The notes beneath the pieces are model-generated. The model was not told the DNA's origin. It did no database searches and saw only the letters and a program-made list of their open reading frames with translations. This document shows positions 1 to 5,535 of a DNA stretch of 9,782 nucleotides, piece after piece (position 1 is the first letter of the stretch; every line of letters begins with the position of its first letter). This DNA comes from JACQZU01 sp041908165 (GTDB taxonomy: Bacteria > Acidobacteriota > Holophagae > Holophagales > Holophagaceae): assembly GCA_041908165.1 (NCBI GenBank), contig JAYRFV010000185.1, positions 1 through 9,782 on the forward strand. The letters are read 5' to 3'. Position numbers and translations under genes: made by a program.

Positions 1-1368
1 GCCCTCGTGGCCATCGTCATGGTCGTCTCCACCGGGCTGGTGGCCCTGCTCGCCCACCTGCTGGGCTACACGCCGCGGCTTGCGGCCGGCCTGCTGACCG
101 GGTCCTTCACCAACAGCCCGGCCCTGGCCGGCGTCATCGAGCGGGTCAAGGCCCTGGGCGGCACGCCGGGCAGCCTGGCGGAGCCGGTGGTGGCCTACTC
201 CATCGCCTACCCGATCGGGGTCATCGTGCCGATGCTGTTCGTCCTGTTCGCGCGCCGGTTCCTGCGTGGGGAGGCGGCGGTGGACGTCGAGGAGGCGCGC
301 TCCTACCGCAGCGGCCTGGCCAGGCTCGACGTGCGCTCGGTGCTGGTCAGCAATCCGGAGGTGGTCAACCTCACCAAGCATTTCGTCTGCGAGAAACTGG
401 GCGTGAAGCTGGTGTTCGGGCGCCTGCTGCGGGACGGCGAGCAGCTGCTGCCGCAGCAGGACACCACCCTGCGCCTGGGCGACATCCTCGTGGTCATCGG
501 CGCCGCCGAGGACCTGGACCGGGCCGTGCCCTTCCTCGGCGAACCCGCGCCGGTGGACATGAAGCAGGACAAGGGCGAGTTCGATTCCACCCGGATCTTC
601 GTCAGCAATTCCGAGGTCATCGGCAAGCCCCTGCGGGAGCTGGACCTGCCGGGCCGCCATGAGGCGGTGATCACCCGCCTGCGGCGCGGCGACCTGTGGT
701 TCGTCCCCAACTCGGAGACCGTGCTGGAACTGGGCGACCGGATCCGGGTGGTCACGCGCAAGGAGAACAAGGAGGCCATCGAGGAACTGTTCGGCGACTC
801 CTACCGCGAGCTGAGCGAGGCGGACTTCCTCACCTTCAGCATGGGCCTGGCCGCCGGCCTCGCCCTGGGCATGATGCCGATCCCCCTGCCCGGGGGCTTC
901 ACCTTCAAGCTCGGGTTCGCCGGCGGGCCGCTGGTGGTGGCGCTGATCCTCGGCCGGGTGCACCGGATCGGCCCCTTCGTCTGGAACTTCCCCTACGCCG
1001 CCAACCTCACCATCCGCCAGTTCGGGCTGGTGCTGTTCGCTGCCGGCATCGGCACCATCGCCGGCGAGGGCTTCGGCCGCACCCTCGCCACCGGCTTCAA
1101 GCTGCCGCTGCTGCTGGGAGCCGGGGCGCTGCTGGTGTCGGTGGTGGCGGACAGTCTGGTGATGCTGCTGGGACGGAAGCTGTTCAAGCTGCCCCTGGGC
1201 ATCCTGTTCGGGATCCTGGCGGGCACCCACACCCAGCCGGTGGTGCTGGGCTTCGCCACCGACCAGACCAAGGACGACCTGCCCGGCGTGGGCTATGCCA
1301 CCGTGTATCCGCTGGCGACGGTGCTGAAGATCGTCCTGGCCCAGCTGCTGCTCGGCCTCCCCGGCTGA
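1..1368 (+). CDS. Putative YidE/AspT-family membrane transporter, 5' end missing
   Basis: The reading frame is open from the first base, so the gene begins upstream; 455 residues are visible of a family that usually has about 550. Order seen: hydrophobic membrane segments at visible residues 1-85, a first TrkA_C-like domain at about 100-180 (SVLVSNPEVVN start, GDILVVIG end), and a second at about 199-272 (IFVSNSEVIGKPL, LGDRIRVVTR). A C-terminal membrane half follows from about 277, containing GFAGGPLVVALILGR, ANLTIRQFGLVLF and GILFGILAGTHTQP. Two membrane halves around a pair of cytosolic RCK_C/TrkA_C domains is the AspT/YidE/YbjL layout. Known relatives (AspT) exchange aspartate and alanine; most YidE-type members have no proven substrate, so none is assigned. 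The C-terminal TrkA_C domains suggest ligand gating. The stop is followed immediately by a 14-nt repeat array. Family call is confident; substrate unknown. Confidence 0.85.
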   Translation, partial: ALVAIVMVVSTGLVALLAHLLGYTPRLAAGLLTGSFTNSPALAGVIERVKALGGTPGSLAEPVVAYSIAYPIGVIVPMLFVLFARRFLRGEAAVDVEEARSYRSGLARLDVRSVLVSNPEVVNLTKHFVCEKLGVKLVFGRLLRDGEQLLPQQDTTLRLGDILVVIGAAEDLDRAVPFLGEPAPVDMKQDKGEFDSTRIFVSNSEVIGKPLRELDLPGRHEAVITRLRRGDLWFVPNSETVLELGDRIRVVTRKENKEAIEELFGDSYRELSEADFLTFSMGLAAGLALGMMPIPLPGGFTFKLGFAGGPLVVALILGRVHRIGPFVWNFPYAANLTIRQFGLVLFAAGIGTIAGEGFGRTLATGFKLPLLLGAGALLVSVVADSLVMLLGRKLFKLPLGILFGILAGTHTQPVVLGFATDQTKDDLPGVGYATVYPLATVLKIVLAQLLLGLPG

Positions 1369-1424
1369 GCCTGGCCGGCCGCGCCTGGCCGGTCGCACCT
1401 GGCCGGCCGCACCTTGCCGGCCGC
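1369..1424. repeat. Tandem array of a 14-nt GC-rich unit (4 copies plus decayed fifth)
   Basis: Four head-to-tail units of consensus RCCTGGCCGGYCGC begin on the base after the transporter stop codon: 1369-1382, 1383-1396, 1397-1410 and 1411-1424, each differing by one or two bases. A decayed fifth unit follows (ACCTGTCTTGATGC, 1425-1438). The same unit recurs at 2138-2179 and once at 7141-7154. GGCCGGCC is self-complementary, so the RNA can fold. Function unknown; the 3'-of-gene location suggests a transcript-end or dispersed intergenic repeat. Confidence 0.8.
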
Positions 1425-1530
1425 ACCTGTCTTGATGCCGGTCACGGCCGGCCGGACCGACACTGGTAGCACGCGGGGAACGACCCGCGCCATGAGGGCC
1501 CCCGAGGCCCTCCACCCTGAGGAGCGTCCC

Positions 1531-1989
1531 ATGAACCTCCATCCGTTCCTGCGTGACGGCAGGCAGGAGATCCTCGCCGAAGCCGTGGAGTCGGTGCGCC
1601 GCGCCCGCCTCGAGTCCTATGAGGCCGCCGGCCCGGCGCGCATCCGCCAGCGCCTGGACGACCTGCTCGGGCTGGTCCTCGATGCCATCCGCGACCGCAC
1701 CCTCGCACCGATCGTCGCTCACGCCAATGCCGTGGCCACCGAGCGCTTCGAGGCCGGGTTCGACCTCGCCGAGGTGCAGACCGCCTTCAACGTCCTCGAG
1801 GAGGTGCTGTGGCTGCACATCCTCAAGCAGTTCCCGCCGGAGGAGCAGGGCGAGGCGCTCGGTCTGGTCGGCACGGTCCTCGGCACCGGCAAGGACACGC
1901 TGGCGCGCAAGTACGTGTCCATGGCCACCCAGACCCGCACCCCGTCCCTGAACATGCAGGCGCTGTTCTCCGGCACCGACGGCTGCTAG
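1531..1989 (+). CDS. Stand-alone RsbRD_N-like sensory domain protein (152 aa)
   Basis: The start ATG is chosen because a GAGGAG-type ribosome binding site (1519-1524) lies six bases upstream; a longer open frame back to 1414 would run through repeat-derived sequence. The protein is soluble and almost entirely helical by composition. The pattern ERFEAGFDLAEVQTAFNVLEEVLW in the middle (about residues 70-93) resembles the RsbRD_N domain (N-terminal domain of RsbR-type co-antagonists and of several histidine kinases), which forms a helical sensory bundle. No STAS, kinase or other output domain follows; the protein ends about 60 residues later with a polar tail (TRTPSLNMQALFSGTDGC). It may be a detached input module acting on a partner encoded elsewhere. 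It sits alone between two repeat regions and convergent to the photolyase. Domain call is moderate; role is inference. Confidence 0.65.
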   Translation: MNLHPFLRDGRQEILAEAVESVRRARLESYEAAGPARIRQRLDDLLGLVLDAIRDRTLAPIVAHANAVATERFEAGFDLAEVQTAFNVLEEVLWLHILKQFPPEEQGEALGLVGTVLGTGKDTLARKYVSMATQTRTPSLNMQALFSGTDGC

Positions 1990-2000
1990 ATGCTCCGTGG

Positions 2001-2137
2001 GGGTCTGCGGCGGGGCCGGGGGCCCCCCCACCCCCCCGCGCCGGCGCGGCCGGGCCGCGCGGCGCGGGAGGCCCGGGGGGGGTCTCCGGCGGCGCCGGGG
2101 CCCCCCACACCCCCGCGCTCCGGCGCGGCAGGGCCGC
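2001..2137. repeat. Pair of 58-nt GC-rich direct repeats between convergent genes
   Basis: Copy A is 2001-2058 and copy B is 2080-2137; both start GGGTCTSCGGCGG, pass through G-run/C-run blocks (GCCGGGG then CCCCCC) and end GGCGCGG-N-(c/a)-GGGCCGC. They are the same length and 79 nt apart. The adjoining G and C runs are self-complementary, so each copy should form a very stable RNA hairpin on either strand. They lie between the 3' ends of two convergent genes, where they could serve as a bidirectional transcription barrier. No coding potential is convincing here. Copy B runs directly into the 14-nt repeat array. Confidence 0.7.
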
Positions 2138-2179
2138 ACCTATCCGGCCGCACCTAGCCGGCCGCACCTAGCCGGCCGC
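2138..2179. repeat. Second array of the 14-nt unit (3 copies)
   Basis: Units at 2138-2151, 2152-2165 and 2166-2179 read ACCTAKCCGGCCGC, the last two identical. They match the array at 1369-1424 except for an AG/AT in place of GG/TG. The third unit supplies the TAG stop codon (complement of 2168-2170) and the final residues of the photolyase, so the repeat has grown into or replaced the 3' end of that gene. Confidence 0.75.
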
Positions 2180-3538
2180 ACCCAGGTGCCCACGGGTGAC
2201 CGCCAGGAAGCGGGCGCGGGCGAAGGCGTGGTCGACGATCGGCGCCGGGTAGACGGGGCGCCTGGGCGCCTTCCAGGGCTCGTGCGCCAGGGCGCCGGGC
2301 AGCGCCGCCAGCTCCGGCACCCAGCGGCGCACGTAGGCCCCGTCCGGATCGAACTTCAGTCCCTGGGCCACCGGGTTGAAGATCCGGAACCAGGGCTGGG
2401 CATCGCAGCCGCAGCCGGCACTCCACTGCCAGCCGGCGTCGTTCTGGGCCCAATCGCCGTCGGTGAGCCACCTCATGTAGTGGGCCTCGCCGCGGCGGAA
2501 GTCGATCAGCAGGTGCTTGGCAAGGAAGCTCGCGGCCACCATCCGGGCGCGGTTGTGGACGAAGCCCTCCTGCAGCAGCTGGCGGGCCGCGGCGTCCACC
2601 ACCGGGTAGCCGGTGCGGCCCTCGGTCCAGGCCGCCCAACCGTCGGCGTCCTCGCGCCAGGGGAACCCGCGGAAGCCGGTGCGGAACGGGGCGTGCAGCA
2701 GCTCCGGCCACTCCCACAGGAGGTGGTGGCCGAATTCCCGCCACAGCAGCTCGTTGCGGAAGGCCGCGGCGGAACCGCCGGCCGCCTGCCAGACGCCGCG
2801 CACCGACAGGGTGCCGAATTTCAGGTCGGCGCTGAGCCGGGAGGTGCCGGGCCGGTCCATGCGGTCGCGGTCGCCGGCGTAGGCCGCCAGCGGTCCTTCG
2901 ACGAAGGCCCGCAGGCGGTCGCGAGCGGCGCGTTCACCACCGGGCAGCAGCCGCGGGTTGCGCGCCAGCCCGAGGTCCTCGAGGGTCGGGATCGGCGCCG
3001 ACTCCGCTGCCACCGGCAGCGGCGGCAGGCGTGGGGCCGGCTGCACCGGACCCGGGTCGAGCCGCGCCGCGCAGGCTCGGGCGAAGGGCGTGAATACCCG
3101 GAACGGGCCACCCTGGCCGGTGCGCACCGATCCCGGCGGCAGCAGGGTCTCGCCTTCGAACAGCCGGAACCCGATCCGCGCCCGCGCCAACGACTCGCCC
3201 ACCCGCCGGTCGCGCTCGCGGCCGAAGGGCTCGACCCAGCGCTGCGCCAGCACCTGGTCCACCCGCCAGCTTTCGGCCAGGGCCGGGACCACCTCCACGC
3301 TGGGCCCGGCGGCCACCAGGAGCCGCGACCCCAGGTGCTCCAGGTTGGCGGCCAGGGCGTGCAGGGAGTCCAGCAGGAACTGCATCCGGTGCGGCAGCCG
3401 CCGGGCCCGGTCCGGGGCGAAGAAGTGCGGGTCGAGCACGAACAGCGGGATCACCTCGCCGCCGGCGCAGGCCTCCCGCAGCGGTGCATGGTCCGCCACC
3501 CGGAGGTCCTTGCCGCGGAACCAGACCAGGGATCGCAT
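2168..3538 (-). CDS. phr: Deoxyribodipyrimidine photolyase (class I CPD photolyase/cryptochrome family)
   Basis: 456 residues, normal length for the family. It repairs UV-induced pyrimidine dimers in DNA using blue light and FADH-. The start MRSLVWFRGKDLR matches the family N-terminus (antenna-binding alpha/beta domain, about residues 1-130). The FAD-binding helical domain occupies about 195-440, with GRTGYPVVDAAARQL, VHNRARM, GWQWSAGCGCDAQPWFRIFNP, KFDPDG and VRRWVPEL. The asparagine facing flavin N5 (E. coli N378) aligns with N366. Of the E. coli tryptophan triad, W306 and W382 are kept (W294, W370), but W359 aligns with F347 in LLIDFRRGE. Its stop codon lies in a 14-nt repeat. It diverges from rocD across an AT-rich spacer that should hold its promoter. 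Family call is very secure; CPD specificity is inferred from similarity. Confidence 0.95.
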   Translation of the reverse strand: MRSLVWFRGKDLRVADHAPLREACAGGEVIPLFVLDPHFFAPDRARRLPHRMQFLLDSLHALAANLEHLGSRLLVAAGPSVEVVPALAESWRVDQVLAQRWVEPFGRERDRRVGESLARARIGFRLFEGETLLPPGSVRTGQGGPFRVFTPFARACAARLDPGPVQPAPRLPPLPVAAESAPIPTLEDLGLARNPRLLPGGERAARDRLRAFVEGPLAAYAGDRDRMDRPGTSRLSADLKFGTLSVRGVWQAAGGSAAAFRNELLWREFGHHLLWEWPELLHAPFRTGFRGFPWREDADGWAAWTEGRTGYPVVDAAARQLLQEGFVHNRARMVAASFLAKHLLIDFRRGEAHYMRWLTDGDWAQNDAGWQWSAGCGCDAQPWFRIFNPVAQGLKFDPDGAYVRRWVPELAALPGALAHEPWKAPRRPVYPAPIVDHAFARARFLAVTRGHLGAAG

Positions 3539-3570
3539 CCCACGAGGCTAGCGGAGAGGGGAGGGCGGTC

Positions 3571-3640
3571 GCTTGGAAATATGCTTTACAAAATGGATAA
3601 TAAAAACAGAAAAAATGTTCATTAAGTAAACCTCTTTTTC
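3571..3640. promoter_or_regulatory. AT-rich divergent promoter/regulatory region between phr and rocD
   Basis: About 70 bases are dominated by A and T in an otherwise very GC-rich window. On the + strand TTGGAA (3573-3578), a 17-bp spacer and GATAAT (3596-3601) resemble a sigma-70 promoter. The two outer pentamers TTTAC (3585-3589) and GTAAA (3626-3630) are inverted. The spacer sits 32 bases from the phr start on one side and about 90 from the rocD start on the other. It may act as promoter, UP element or binding site of a nucleoid protein or regulator. No direct evidence separates these. Confidence 0.5.
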
Positions 3641-3669
3641 GAGCCGCCCTCCGCTCCGGAAAGCCCTCG

Positions 3670-3700
3670 TACAATTGCGGACGGGCCCCCGCAGGGCCCG
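3670..3700 (+). promoter_or_regulatory. Candidate rocD -10 element and 5' leader hairpin
   Basis: TACAAT (3670-3675) is a strong -10 hexamer; no good -35 stands 17 bases upstream. If it is used, transcription starts near 3682, exactly where a hairpin begins: CGGGCCC (3682-3688), loop CCGCA, GGGCCCG (3694-3700). Such a 5'-terminal hairpin would protect the mRNA end. It also argues against translation starting at 3675, which would be at or before the transcript start. Confidence 0.4.
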
Positions 3701-3728
3701 GCGTCAGCCCTTCCCGATGGAGCCCCCC

Positions 3729-4934
3729 ATGACCGATTCCCGCTCGGCCGACCTGATCGCCCAGGAGAACACCTTCGGCGCGCACAACTACCATCCCCTC
3801 GATGTGGTCTGCACCAAGGGCGAGGGCGTCTTCCTCACCGACGTCGACGGCAAGCGCTACATGGACTTCCTGGCCGCCTACTCGGCGGTGAACCAGGGCC
3901 ACAACCACCCGCGGATCGGCGAGGCCATGATCGCCCAGATCCGCACCCTGGCCCTCACCAGCCGCGCCTTCCGCAACGACCAGTTCCCGCCGCTGCTGGA
4001 GAAGCTCTGCCGGCTGACCGGCTTCGACAAGGCGCTGCTCATGAACAGCGGCGCGGAGGCCGTCGAGACCGCCCTGAAGGCCATGCGCAAGTGGGGCTAC
4101 GACGTGAAGGGCATCGAGTACGGCAAGGCCGAGATCATCGTCGCCGACGGCAACTTCCACGGCCGCACCACCACCATCGTCGGCTTCAGCACCGACCCCG
4201 ACAGCACCAGCCGCTTCGGCCCCTTCACCCCGGGCTTCGTGATCGTGCCCTACGGCGACCTGGAGGCGGTCAGGAACGCCATCACCCCCAACACCTGCGC
4301 CATCTTCATGGAGCCGATCCAGGGCGAAGGCGGCGTGGTCATCCCGCCGGACGGCTTCCTCAAGGGCCTGCGCGACCTCGCCACCGCCAACCACTGCCTG
4401 CTGGTGCTGGACGAGATCCAGTCCGGGCTGGGCCGCACCGGCAAGCTGTTCGCCTTCGAGCACGAGGGCATCCGCCCGGACGGCATCACCATCGGCAAGG
4501 CCCTCAGCGGCGGCTACTACCCGGTCAGCGCCTTCCTGGCCAGCCACGAGGTCATGGACGTGTTCACCCCCGGCATCCACGGCAGCACCTACGGCGGCAA
4601 CCCGCTGGCCTGCGCCGTGGCCAGCGCCGCCCTCGACGTGCTGGTGGAGGAGAAGCTGGTGGAGCGCACCGCCGAGCTCGGCGCCTACTTCGCCCAGCGC
4701 CTCAAGGGCATGAAGTCCGACAAGGTGGAACGGGTGCGGGTGCGCGGCCTGTGGGCCGGAGTCCAGCTCAAGGAGGGCGCCGGCAAGGCCCGGCCCTACT
4801 GCTACGCCCTCAAGGAGCGCGGCATGCTGTGCAAGGACACCCACGAGCAGATCATCCGGCTGGCGCCGCCCCTCGTGATCACCAAGGAGCAGATCGACTG
4901 GGCCGTGGACCAGCTCGAGGCCGTGCTGGCCTAG
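3729..4934 (+). CDS. rocD: Ornithine--oxo-acid aminotransferase
   Basis: 401 residues. It moves the delta-amino group of ornithine to 2-oxoglutarate, giving glutamate semialdehyde (cyclising to pyrroline-5-carboxylate), in arginine/ornithine breakdown or proline formation; cytosolic, PLP-dependent. The start ATG is set by GGAG (3719-3722) six bases upstream; an open frame back to 3675 overlaps the predicted promoter. Fold-type I class III aminotransferase motifs are complete: NSGAEAVETALK near 100, ADGNFHGRTTT near 140, LVLDEIQSGLGRTG with D228 (binds pyridine N), and TIGKALSGGYYP with K257 (Schiff-base lysine). GSTYGGNPLACAVA follows. The 29-residue D-to-K spacing equals that of human OAT. 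The opening N-terminal stretch (ENTFGAHNYHPLDVV) is typical of ornithine rather than acetylornithine aminotransferases. A single gene, ended by a hairpin; no arginase or proline gene is adjacent. Confidence 0.93.
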   Translation: MTDSRSADLIAQENTFGAHNYHPLDVVCTKGEGVFLTDVDGKRYMDFLAAYSAVNQGHNHPRIGEAMIAQIRTLALTSRAFRNDQFPPLLEKLCRLTGFDKALLMNSGAEAVETALKAMRKWGYDVKGIEYGKAEIIVADGNFHGRTTTIVGFSTDPDSTSRFGPFTPGFVIVPYGDLEAVRNAITPNTCAIFMEPIQGEGGVVIPPDGFLKGLRDLATANHCLLVLDEIQSGLGRTGKLFAFEHEGIRPDGITIGKALSGGYYPVSAFLASHEVMDVFTPGIHGSTYGGNPLACAVASAALDVLVEEKLVERTAELGAYFAQRLKGMKSDKVERVRVRGLWAGVQLKEGAGKARPYCYALKERGMLCKDTHEQIIRLAPPLVITKEQIDWAVDQLEAVLA

Positions 4935-4950
4935 CCTTCCCGAAACCGGC

Positions 4951-4977
4951 AAGGGCCCGGGTCCGTCCCGGGCCCTT
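4951..4977 (+). terminator. Perfect 11-bp hairpin after rocD
   Basis: AAGGGCCCGGG, loop TCCGT, CCCGGGCCCTT: a perfect 11-bp stem with a 5-nt loop, 17 bases after the rocD stop. It lacks a T-tract, so it is either an atypical terminator or a 3' mRNA-stabilising hairpin. The isolated position before the next promoter region favours termination. Confidence 0.6.
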
Positions 4978-5004
4978 CCGCATTCCGGCAAAGCCCCCCG
5001 TCTG

Positions 5005-5029
5005 GTTGTGATTGAAACCGTGTCACAAC
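5005..5029 (+). promoter_or_regulatory. Palindrome and ECF-like -35 upstream of the RiPP operon
   Basis: GTTGTGA (5005-5011), 11-bp spacer, TCACAAC (5023-5029): a perfect 7-bp inverted repeat about 80 bases before the first gene of the operon. Its centre contains TTGAAACC (5012-5019), which looks like the AAC-containing -35 of many ECF-sigma promoters; downstream sequence is too GC-rich for a sigma-70 -10. Because the operon encodes its own ECF sigma factor, autoregulation from here is plausible but inferred. The arms could also bind a dimeric regulator. Confidence 0.45.
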
Positions 5030-5062
5030 TCCGGGCTGCCCCGCATCCACCTGGAAACCATC

Positions 5063-5103
5063 CCCGCACGGCTGCGGGATTCCAGCGGCGGAGCCGCAGG
5101 GAG
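5063..5103 (+). promoter_or_regulatory. Leader hairpins and ribosome binding site of the precursor gene
   Basis: CCCGCA (5063-5068), loop CGGC, TGCGGG (5073-5078) and GCGGC (5085-5089), loop GGA, GCCGC (5093-5097) are two small stems in the leader. The second ends one base before AGGGAG (5098-5103), the ribosome binding site five bases ahead of the ATG at 5109. They could tune translation of the abundant precursor; no riboswitch class is recognised. Confidence 0.35.
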
Positions 5104-5108
5104 CCACC

Positions 5109-5504
5109 ATGAACACGAGCGTCATCCTCCTTTCCACCCTGTTCGCGGCTGGGGCGGCTTCGGCCGGCACCGAGGCGCGGGTCGGTGCGCGGGCCTACCA
5201 GCCGTCCCCGGCGGGCCTGGAAGAGGCCGGCTGCGGTGCCAAGACCGGGACCAAGGGCGAGAAGGAGGGTTCCTGTGGCGCCGGCAGCTGCGGCGCCAAG
5301 GCCAAGGAAGGCGAGGCGAAGCCCAAGAAGGATGCCGCCAAGGCCAAGGCCAAGCCGGCCAAGGGCGACAAGCAGGCCTCCTGCGGTGCCGGCAGCTGCG
5401 GCGCCAAGGCCAAGGAGGCCAAGCCCAAGGACGCCAAGGAGGGCAAGGACGGCAAGGGCGAGCTGCAGGCCAGCTGCGGTGCGAAGAAGGACCCCAAGGG
5501 CTGA
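5109..5504 (+). CDS. HvfA-like exported Cys-Gly repeat RiPP precursor (putative metallophore)
   Basis: 131 residues with an N-terminal signal peptide (hydrophobic 5-17, likely cut after ASA at 19), so the product should be periplasmic or secreted. The mature part is low-complexity, rich in Lys, Ala, Gly and Glu, with exactly six cysteines (42, 56, 61, 92, 97, 123), every one in a CGA triplet. The motif SCGAGSCGAKAKE occurs at 55 and again at 91, a 36-residue (108-bp) duplication; single SCGAK/GCGAK copies sit near each end. This resembles HvfA-type precursors, in which EGKCG cysteines are turned by an MNIO enzyme into oxazolone-thioamide groups that bind copper. Here the residue before Cys is Ser, or Gly at C42, not Lys. 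The MNIO and partner genes follow 31 bases downstream. AGGGAG precedes the ATG by five bases. Precursor role is inferred from context and motif. Confidence 0.75.
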   Translation: MNTSVILLSTLFAAGAASAGTEARVGARAYQPSPAGLEEAGCGAKTGTKGEKEGSCGAGSCGAKAKEGEAKPKKDAAKAKAKPAKGDKQASCGAGSCGAKAKEAKPKDAKEGKDGKGELQASCGAKKDPKG

Positions 5505-5535
5505 GGCCGGCGGACCCGGGTCGAGGAGGCGAGGC

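Noticed and set aside
1369..2179. CRISPR array
   Set aside because: The repeats are 14-nt and directly abutting with no spacers, and no cas gene is nearby.
1997..3625. A 542-residue open frame on the + strand opposite the photolyase
   Set aside because: It starts in the GC-repeat region and is Arg/Gln/His-rich antisense translation of phr, with no recognisable domain.
3675..3728. N-terminally extended rocD start
   Set aside because: It would begin on the predicted -10 and lacks a binding site. ATG 3729 has GGAG at ideal spacing and matches family length.
5005..5029. CRP-type site (TGTGA...TCACA)
   Set aside because: The arms match CRP half sites but the spacer is 11 bases (6 needed), so a CRP/FNR-type dimer would not fit in the usual way.
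5185..5535. N-terminal extension of the MNIO maturase
   Set aside because: The frame is open but overlaps the precursor gene and is Arg/Pro-rich nonsense. The family start and a GGAGG site define ATG 5536.
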